Assembly (NCBI GenBank): GCA_938004235.1 | Contig: CALKWL010000146.1 | Coordinates: forward strand, 1 to 11,701 | Source of the DNA: an uncultured Gammaproteobacteria bacterium | Lineage (GTDB): Bacteria; Pseudomonadota; Gammaproteobacteria; Halothiobacillales; Halothiobacillaceae | DNA length: 11,701 nucleotides | Direction of reading: 5' to 3' | Shown here: piece after piece, positions 6,507 to 11,701 of the stretch | Layout: each line of letters opens with the position of its first letter | Numbering within the stretch: the stretch's first letter is position 1 | Translations under genes and position numbers: made by a program | Notes under the pieces: model-generated | What the model was told of the DNA's origin: nothing | Databases searched by the model: none | The model's input: only the letters and a program-made list of their open reading frames with translations

Positions 6507-7466
6507 TTAACACAAGGCAAAGTCAGCGCCGTTTAACCATGCTTCAAGTGCGCCGATCAACGCCCCCGCGTCAGCCTGGTCAAGACTGGGCGTAATATCG
6601 TGCACATCACGTTCGCTGCGCAACCAGGTCATCTGCCGTTTGGCCAATCCGCGCGTCGCCGTGACGCCTAGCTCCACCATGCGCTCATAAGTATGGGCGC
6701 CGTCGAGAAATTCCCAGACCTGGCGATACCCCACAGCACGCATGGACGGCAATCCGAGGTGCAAATCACCGCGCGCGCGCAAAGCCTCGACCTCGCCGAC
6801 AAACCCCTGCTCAAGCATCAGCGCATAACGTTCGGCAATGCGCTCACGTAACAGCGCGCGCTCTGGCATCAAAGCCAGTTTCAGCACCCGCCCCACATCC
6901 GGCGCAGCCTGCTCGCGCCCGCGCGCCTGCCACTCGGACAGCGGCACGCCGGTCAAACGCCACACTTCCAGCGCCCGCCCCACGCGCTGCGGATCATTCG
7001 GATGCAAGCGTGCGGCAATCAGCGGATCGACCAAGGCTAGCTTGGCGTGCATCGCCGCCCAGCCCTGCGCTGCTGCTTCCGCCTGAATGTCGGAGCGCAC
7101 CTCGGGGCTGGACACCGGCAAATCCGCCAGCCCGTCCTGCAAGGCGCGGTAGTACAGCATCGTGCCGCCGACCAGCACAGGGATCTTGCCGCGCGCATGA
7201 ATCTCGCGCATTGCTGCCAGCGCGTCCGCACGAAAACGCGCCGATGAATACGCCTCGGCGGGGTCAATGATGTCGATCAGACGGTGCGGATACTCGCGCA
7301 AGGTATCCGCATCCGGCTTGGCCGTACCGATATCCATGCCACGATACACCAGCGCCGAATCGACGCTAATCAACTCCACCGGCAAATGCTTCGCCAGCTC
7401 AAGCGCCAGATTCGTCTTGCCCGAGGCGGTGGGACCCATGAGCCAGATGGATTGCAACCCACTCAT
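6507..7466 (-). CDS. miaA: tRNA dimethylallyltransferase MiaA
   Basis: MiaA adds the dimethylallyl group from DMAPP to N6 of A37 in tRNAs reading UNN codons, giving i6A, later made ms2i6A by MiaB. The 319-residue protein has the P-loop GPTASGKT (11-18), DSALVYRGMDIGTAKP (36-51), HRLIDIIDPAEAYSSARF (61-78), PVLVGGTMLYYRAL (96-109) and RAVGYRQ (243-249). The C-terminal tRNA-contact segment KRQMTWLRSE (276-285) is also present. Length is normal. The ATG at 7466 directly follows the mutL stop (TAAATG), with a G-rich stretch inside the end of mutL as likely ribosome binding site, so translation is probably coupled. Nothing unusual is seen. Confidence 0.97.
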   Translation of the reverse strand: MSGLQSIWLMGPTASGKTNLALELAKHLPVELISVDSALVYRGMDIGTAKPDADTLREYPHRLIDIIDPAEAYSSARFRADALAAMREIHARGKIPVLVGGTMLYYRALQDGLADLPVSSPEVRSDIQAEAAAQGWAAMHAKLALVDPLIAARLHPNDPQRVGRALEVWRLTGVPLSEWQARGREQAAPDVGRVLKLALMPERALLRERIAERYALMLEQGFVGEVEALRARGDLHLGLPSMRAVGYRQVWEFLDGAHTYERMVELGVTATRGLAKRQMTWLRSERDVHDITPSLDQADAGALIGALEAWLNGADFALC

Positions 7467-9236
7467 TTACTGCCCCCGCATGAATAATCGATCCAGATCC
7501 GCCATGCTCAAGCGTGTCCAGGTTGGTCGTCCGTGATTGCACTGGTCGGCGCGCGGCGTGGCCTCCATGTCGCGCAGCAGGGCATTCATTTCCATAACCG
7601 TGAGCTTGCGCCCGGCGCGCACCGAACCGTGACAGGCCATGCGCGAGAGCGTGGCGTTTATGGCTTCTTCAATCTGGCGCGAGTGGCCGTGCCGAGCGAG
7701 CTCCTCCAGCGTGTCGTGCGCCAGACGGGCAATATCAGACTGTGCCAGCAACGTAGGAACTTCGCGCACCACCCAGGTTTGCGGACTGAGCTGATCGAGC
7801 GCCAAACCAAGTTGTCGCAGCAGATCGCCATACTCATTCGCCGCGTCCGCCAAACGCGCGTCCAGCTCGATCAGCACAGGCACCAGCAAGGGCTGGCGGC
7901 GAATACCATCCTGCTCCAGAGCCTGTTTGAAGCGCTCGTAGGTGATGCGTTCAGCGGCTGCGTGCATATCCACGATCACCAACCCCTCGGCGTTTTGCGC
8001 GAGGATGTACACGCCATGCAGTTGCGCCAGGGCAAAGCCCAGGGGCGGTATATCCGCTGCGGAAACGTCCACTGGCGCTTCACCTCGTCCCAGCGCCTGA
8101 TAACTTGCCAGGGTTTCCTGAACCGAGGACGCAGACAGAGGCAGGCGCGACTGCGAGGCGGGCGCAGCATGTACCGGGCGCGCCGCAGGCGGCGTAAATA
8201 GGGGAGCGCCCTGAGCCGCCGGAGTCAGCGCGGCTTGAGCCGGTCGCTGCTCAGCGATGGCATGATGCAGGGTCGAAAACAGGAAATCATGCACTCGGCG
8301 CGCTTCACGAAAACGCACTTCGAGTTTGGCGGGATGCACATTGACATCCACGCTTTCCGGGTCGAGCGCCAGGTGCAGCACATACGCCGCCTGGCGTGCG
8401 CCATGCAACACATCGGCATAGGCCTGTTTGACGGCGTGAATCAGCACCTTGTCGCGCACCGCGCGGCCATTGACAAAGAAATACTGCGTGTCGGTACGCT
8501 CACGCGCCAACGTCGGCGGCTGGAGCCAGCCCCACAGGCGCAGGCCGTCGCGCTCATGCTCAAAAAACAGCGCGCTATCGGCAAAACCCGCTCCGCACAG
8601 GACGCGCAGGCGCTGACCTGCGTCGTCGCTGGCTTCACTACGCCACTGACTTCTTCCTGCCACGCTCAGACTAAAACCGACCTCCGGACGCGCCAACGCC
8701 ATGCGGCGCAGCACTTCGTCCAGATGATGCAGCTCGGTGCGCTCGGCGCGCAGAAACTTGCGCCGCGCAGGGACATTGAAAAACAGGTCGCGCACTTCAA
8801 TCGTCGTGCCCTGCGGATGCGCGGCAGGCGCTAGCTCGGCCTGTTGCGGATTGCCTGGACTTCGGATACACCAGGCGTGCTCTTCGCCCTGCGCGCGGGA
8901 AATCAGTTTGAAATCGGCAACCGAAGCGATACTGGCCAGCGCTTCACCACGAAAGCCGAAACTGCTGACGCGCAGCAGGTCGTCAAGCGATTGGATCTTG
9001 CTGGTGGCATGACTGGCAATCGCCAGCGGCAATTCGTCGCGCGGAATGCCCTTACCGTTGTCGCGCACGCGCAGCAGGCGAATCCCGGCATCCTCAATAT
9101 CCACGTCAATGCGTGTCGCGCCGGCATCCAGGCTGTTTTCCACCAGCTCCTTGAGCACGCTGGAGGGGCGCTCGACCACTTCGCCGGCGGCGATCTGGTT
9201 GATGAGTTGCGGAGGGAGAACCTGGATGCTGGACAT
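7467..9236 (-). CDS. mutL: DNA mismatch repair protein MutL, with endonuclease motif
   Basis: MutL links mismatch recognition by MutS to strand removal. The 589-residue product has the GHKL ATPase N-terminus: NQIAAGEVVERP (13-24), ELVENSLDAGA (30-40), DNGKGI (59-64), ATSKI (77-81) and FGFRGEAL (93-100). A variable linker rich in Ala and Pro (about 330-395) joins the C-terminal dimerisation domain. That domain carries DMHAAAERITYE (423-434), fitting the metal-dependent endonuclease pattern DQHA(X)2E(X)4E with Met for Gln. It also has the companion motifs ACHGSVRA (534-541) and QCNHGRPT (565-572). E. coli MutL lacks these and relies on MutH, so this protein probably nicks DNA itself. The ATG at 9236 matches the family start; the nearest SD-like AAGG is only one base away, so initiation may be weak. 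The 90-base gap to amiB shows no promoter I trust. Confidence 0.97.
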   Translation of the reverse strand: MSSIQVLPPQLINQIAAGEVVERPSSVLKELVENSLDAGATRIDVDIEDAGIRLLRVRDNGKGIPRDELPLAIASHATSKIQSLDDLLRVSSFGFRGEALASIASVADFKLISRAQGEEHAWCIRSPGNPQQAELAPAAHPQGTTIEVRDLFFNVPARRKFLRAERTELHHLDEVLRRMALARPEVGFSLSVAGRSQWRSEASDDAGQRLRVLCGAGFADSALFFEHERDGLRLWGWLQPPTLARERTDTQYFFVNGRAVRDKVLIHAVKQAYADVLHGARQAAYVLHLALDPESVDVNVHPAKLEVRFREARRVHDFLFSTLHHAIAEQRPAQAALTPAAQGAPLFTPPAARPVHAAPASQSRLPLSASSVQETLASYQALGRGEAPVDVSAADIPPLGFALAQLHGVYILAQNAEGLVIVDMHAAAERITYERFKQALEQDGIRRQPLLVPVLIELDARLADAANEYGDLLRQLGLALDQLSPQTWVVREVPTLLAQSDIARLAHDTLEELARHGHSRQIEEAINATLSRMACHGSVRAGRKLTVMEMNALLRDMEATPRADQCNHGRPTWTRLSMADLDRLFMRGQ

Positions 9237-9326
9237 GCCTTCATGTGAGATAAGGAATTGAGGCGCGCAGGATGTGGCAAGCGACGAGAGGATTCAAGGC
9301 TTGAGGTTCGCCGACGACGGCACACC

Positions 9327-10646
9327 TCAAAGCATGGCGAAATGCGTCCCTTCCATGGCCTTGCTGGCGTAATAATCGTGCAACCCACGGAACACCGACT
9401 GCGCTACCTTCTGCTGATGCGCTGCCGTGCGCAACTTGCGCTCTTCTTCCGGATTGGACAGGAAGGCGCTTTCCACCAGCATGGAGGGAATGTCCGGCGA
9501 TTTGAGCACCATAAACCCGGCCTGCTGTACGCTGCGCTTGTGCACTGCACCGATTTCACCCAGCTCGGTCAAAATGCGCTGCCCCGCATCCATTCCAGCC
9601 TGCATACTCGCTGTTTGCGAAAGATCAAGCAGTACCGAAGCCAAGCTGTCGGAACGCTCGTTCAGGCTTACGCCGCCGACCAGATCCGCCGCATTTTCCT
9701 TGTCGGCCATCCAGCGCGCCGCTTCGGAGCTTGCGCCATTGAGCGACAGACAATACACCGAAGCACCGCGCGCATCCGGATCACTGAAGGCATCGGCATG
9801 CAGCGAAATAAACATGTCGGCCTTGTGGCGGCGCGCGATATTGGTGCGTTCACGCAGGGGAATGAACACATCATTGTTACGGGTCAATACAGGTTTAAAT
9901 CCGCGTTCGGCCCGAATCAAGGCCTCCAGCTTGCGCGCAATCGCCAAGGTGACATCCTTTTCACGGGTGCCATCGCGACCCACAGCACCGGGATCCTTGC
10001 CGCCATGTCCCGCGTCAATGGCGATCACCAGCTTACGCGCGCCCTGGCGAGCCGCCTGCTGTTCGGCTTCACGGATCTCTTTGGCGCTGGGCTCCGGCGA
10101 ACGATTTTGAGTTTCATCCGAAGGCAGCAGCTTGGACTCACGTTCAGCTGACTTCTCGACAAAGGCACGCTTGGCATCGCTCTCCTTGACGGCAACTGTC
10201 GGCATTCCGAGCGGTTTGTGCGCCAGCTCAAGCACCAGCCTGAATCCCTTGCCGTCGGATTCAGGAATCATCAATACCGTGGGTTTGGCAGGCTGCTGGA
10301 CATCGAAAACCAGGCGCAGATCACTGCCATTCTGGATGCCGCTGCGCAGACGGGACACCACCACACCCTCCGGGAGCTGCATTTCAAAGCTCTTGGGCAG
10401 CGAGGTTTCCTTCAAATCGAGCACCACACGCTCAGGATTGCTCAGGGTGAACACCTTGTGATCCGTCGGCGCCGTCAGATTGAATACCAGGCGCGAGCCG
10501 CGCTCGCTCACACTGGCCTCGCCCGCATTGATGGCGCGACGCACCCCGGCATAGGCCGATTCGGGCAACCACAAAAAGGACGCACCGCCCCCCAGAAGTT
10601 TGAGCAGAAAGCGCCGACGTACGTTGATTTGTAAAGATGTTTGCAT
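9327..10646 (-). CDS. amiB: N-acetylmuramoyl-L-alanine amidase (AmiB/AmiC type) with AMIN domain
   Basis: This periplasmic zinc amidase cuts the bond between N-acetylmuramic acid and the stem peptide to separate daughter cells. The 439 residues begin with a signal peptide of twin-arginine type (VRRRFLL at 9-15, then a hydrophobic stretch ending about AYA 31-33). The AMIN domain (about 40-140) targets it to the septum or envelope. A charged linker (150-205) leads to the Amidase_3 domain from about 205. Expected zinc ligands and catalytic residues are His214 (DAGHGG), Glu229 (TREKD), His283 (SLHAD) and Glu392 (VESAFLSN). The insert at about 303-345 matches the autoinhibitory segment of amidases activated by EnvC or NlpD. 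There is no C-terminal LysM, unlike some relatives. Synteny equals amiB; the Tat-like signal resembles AmiC. The ATG at 10646 follows GAGGTG (10651-10656). Confidence 0.95.
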   Translation of the reverse strand: MQTSLQINVRRRFLLKLLGGGASFLWLPESAYAGVRRAINAGEASVSERGSRLVFNLTAPTDHKVFTLSNPERVVLDLKETSLPKSFEMQLPEGVVVSRLRSGIQNGSDLRLVFDVQQPAKPTVLMIPESDGKGFRLVLELAHKPLGMPTVAVKESDAKRAFVEKSAERESKLLPSDETQNRSPEPSAKEIREAEQQAARQGARKLVIAIDAGHGGKDPGAVGRDGTREKDVTLAIARKLEALIRAERGFKPVLTRNNDVFIPLRERTNIARRHKADMFISLHADAFSDPDARGASVYCLSLNGASSEAARWMADKENAADLVGGVSLNERSDSLASVLLDLSQTASMQAGMDAGQRILTELGEIGAVHKRSVQQAGFMVLKSPDIPSMLVESAFLSNPEEERKLRTAAHQQKVAQSVFRGLHDYYASKAMEGTHFAML

Positions 10647-10650
10647 AAAT

Positions 10651-10656
10651 CACCTC
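10651..10656 (-). promoter_or_regulatory. amiB ribosome binding site
   Basis: Minus-strand GAGGTG, 4 bases before the ATG at 10646. It fixes the start so that the encoded N-terminus includes the RRRFLL twin-arginine stretch. Confidence 0.7.
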
Positions 10657-10692
10657 ACCCAAGCGGGGTTCAGCCTCCGACAGTTGCTTGAG

Positions 10693-10721
10693 GTTATAAT
10701 CCAATAATCAACAAATTTCAA
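10693..10721 (-). promoter_or_regulatory. Sigma70-type promoter for amiB
   Basis: Minus-strand TTGAAA (10716-10721) and TATAAC (10693-10698), each 5 of 6 to consensus, are separated by exactly 17 bases. The -35 contains the tsaE stop codon TGA (10718-10720). Transcription should begin near 10686, giving a leader of about 40 bases before the amiB ATG. It sits in the AT-rich 71-base gap between tsaE and amiB and could drive amiB-mutL-miaA-hfq-hflX independently of nnrD-tsaE. Confidence 0.65.
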
Positions 10722-11215
10722 TCGAATGAAGAAGATATGTTGTTTTTCTTCAGCTCTTGATGAAGTTCGCTCAACCAAAGCGCGCCCGCCGAACTTTGTG
10801 CATCCAGGCTTGCCTGCCGCGCCTCGCCCGCGTGCAATAAACGCAGCTCAAGATCGGGAACGGGCAACACGCCTAGACCGCGTTCAGGCCACTCCACCAG
10901 ACAAAGCGTATCCGCGCCAAAATCCTCGCGCGCGCCCATCCATTCCAGTTCTTCCGGGTCATTGAGGCGGTAAAGATCGTAGTGCGCAATGCGCCGGGAG
11001 CCGATTTCATAGCTCTCGACCAGCGTGTAGGTCGGGCTGACCACGCGCCCCGCATAGCCCAGAGCACGCAGAAAGGCACGCACCAGGGTGGTTTTGCCCG
11101 CACCCAAATCACCGTGCAAGGCCAGCCAGCCCGCTGCCGGAGCGCTTTGAGCCAATGCCGCGCCCAACGCCTGGGTTGCCGCTTCATCAGCAAGATGCAG
11201 GTTCAGCACGGGCAT
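10718..11215 (-). CDS. tsaE: tRNA t6A synthesis ATPase TsaE
   Basis: TsaE (YjeE) is the ATPase that, with TsaB and TsaD, transfers the threonylcarbamoyl group to A37 of ANN-decoding tRNAs. The 165-residue protein has the Walker A motif GDLGAGKTT (35-43), the conserved SPTYTLVE (60-67), HYDLYRL (78-84) and LVEWPERG (106-113). Its length is normal for the family. The ATG at 11215 lies inside the end of nnrD (13-base overlap), the usual nnrD-tsaE arrangement, so translation is probably coupled. The C-terminal KKNNISSSFD is AT-rich and unremarkable. Its stop codon is part of the -35 box of the next gene's promoter. Confidence 0.97.
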   Translation of the reverse strand: MPVLNLHLADEAATQALGAALAQSAPAAGWLALHGDLGAGKTTLVRAFLRALGYAGRVVSPTYTLVESYEIGSRRIAHYDLYRLNDPEELEWMGAREDFGADTLCLVEWPERGLGVLPVPDLELRLLHAGEARQASLDAQSSAGALWLSELHQELKKNNISSSFD

Positions 11216-11655
11216 ATCTCTTCGAGCAACAGGCGCGCATGGGGCAGCAGATCAAGCGCCAGCACGCCGCGCCCGCCCTCGGCCTTCGCCGCACGCTCGC
11301 CCGCCGCGGCGTGCAGGGCGACGCCCAAGCGCGCCGCGTGACAGGGCATCATGCCTTGCGCCAGAAGCGCGCCCAACATGCCAGAAAGCGTATCGCCCAT
11401 GCCGCCGCTGGCCATGCCGGGGTGCCCATGCAGGCAACGATAAACCCCGTCAACGCACGCCACCAGACTCCCCTGCCCCTTCAGCACCCAGGTTCCGCCA
11501 AAGCGCTCGCGCAAGCGTTGTACGCTCGACTGGCGCTCGCTCTGCACCTGCACCGAAGTCATGCCGAGCAGACGCGCGGCCTCGCCGGGATGCGGAGTGA
11601 ACACCGCCTGCGCCGGCGGGCGGACATTCAGCGTTGCAAGCTGTCGCAAGGCATC
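11203..11655 (-). CDS. nnrD: ADP-dependent NAD(P)HX dehydratase domain (NnrD/YjeF), 5'-truncated
   Basis: NnrD repairs hydrated NADH/NADPH using ADP (or ATP); in many bacteria it is fused to the NAD(P)HX epimerase NnrE. Only the last 150 residues are present. The native part starts with DALRQLA, the end of the family's DADAL motif, then TPHPGEAARLLG, VLKGQGSLV, GMASGGMGDTLSGMLGALLAQG (the GGMGD nucleotide loop) and a family-like ending RGVLALDLLPHAR. In the raw sequence the frame continues right of 11655 to an apparent GTG start at 11670 with five extra residues (MLFRS), but those bases are Illumina adapter. The real start is missing, and a fused NnrE domain upstream cannot be judged. The stop overlaps tsaE by 13 bases. 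Confidence 0.93.
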   Translation of the reverse strand, partial: DALRQLATLNVRPPAQAVFTPHPGEAARLLGMTSVQVQSERQSSVQRLRERFGGTWVLKGQGSLVACVDGVYRCLHGHPGMASGGMGDTLSGMLGALLAQGMMPCHAARLGVALHAAAGERAAKAEGGRGVLALDLLPHARLLLEEICPC

Positions 11656-11701
11656 AGATCGGAAGAGCACACGTCTGAACTCCAGTCACGTCAGTCAATC
11701 T
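11656..11701 (+). other. Illumina TruSeq adapter contamination, not genomic
   Basis: From 11656 the sequence reads AGATCGGAAGAGC and continues through the standard 34-base TruSeq read-1 adapter, ending in CCAGTCAC at 11689. Then come eight bases GTCAGTCA (11690-11697), which look like an index, and ATCT (11698-11701), the start of the following P7 segment. This is read-through of a short insert left untrimmed at a contig end. Confidence 0.97.

Noticed and set aside
9237..9326. GCCGTCGTCGGC hairpin between amiB and mutL as a terminator
   Set aside because: The stem is only 4 bp and no T-tract follows; nothing convincing in this 90-base gap.
10695..10700. TATAAT on the plus strand near the end of tsaE
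   Set aside because: No matching -35 at a suitable distance, and it would point antisense into tsaE; it simply overlaps the minus-strand -10.
1..11655. CRISPR arrays, insertion sequences, tRNA/rRNA genes, defence or phage genes
   Set aside because: No direct-repeat arrays, transposases, RNA genes or accessory genes are visible; the region is conserved core genome.
11656..11670. GTG start for nnrD giving an N-terminus MLFRS
   Set aside because: These bases are Illumina adapter; the native gene is simply cut at the contig end.

Overview
The window is one continuous stretch of minus-strand housekeeping genes from a gammaproteobacterium (roughly 59% GC by eye). It ends with 46 bases of synthetic Illumina adapter, so the right edge is a contig end and not genomic DNA. 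In transcription order (right to left) the genes are nnrD (5'-truncated), tsaE, an amiB/amiC-type amidase, mutL, miaA, hfq, hflX, hflK, hflC, a DUF2065 membrane protein, hisZ and purA (3'-truncated). This order is the classic gammaproteobacterial yjeF-tsaE-amiB-mutL-miaA-hfq-hflX-hflK-hflC-purA cluster. DUF2065 and hisZ between hflC and purA, and a MutL with the endonuclease motif, point to a non-enteric lineage of the Pseudomonas/Chromatiales type. Genus cannot be read from the sequence.

Layout: 11203-11655 nnrD and 10718-11215 tsaE overlap by 13 bases. A good sigma70-type promoter (10693-10721) overlaps the end of tsaE and should start amiB (9327-10646). mutL (7467-9236), miaA (6507-7466), hfq (6213-6473) and hflX (4774-6216) follow with little or no spacing. 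The largest non-coding interval, 4541-4773, separates hflX from hflK. It is packed with back-to-back perfect or near-perfect palindromes that also run into the 3' end of hflX. hflK, hflC, DUF2065, hisZ and purA then follow with overlaps or gaps of 14 bases or less. No gene-free stretch exceeds 300 bases.

How the genes fit together: nnrD (NAD(P)HX repair), tsaE (tRNA t6A37), miaA (tRNA i6A37), hfq (sRNA/mRNA chaperone) and hflX (ribosome-splitting GTPase) serve metabolite repair, translation and RNA control. amiB splits septal peptidoglycan, mutL repairs mismatches, hflK/hflC form the membrane cage around FtsH, hisZ is the regulatory subunit of ATP phosphoribosyltransferase, and purA commits IMP to AMP. 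Several start/stop overlaps imply translational coupling.

I see no new defence, mobile or biosynthetic system. The points worth a second look are the adapter contamination, which creates a false start for nnrD; the palindrome cluster at hflX/hflK; and an apparent in-frame insertion carrying a palindrome in the C-terminus of HisZ.
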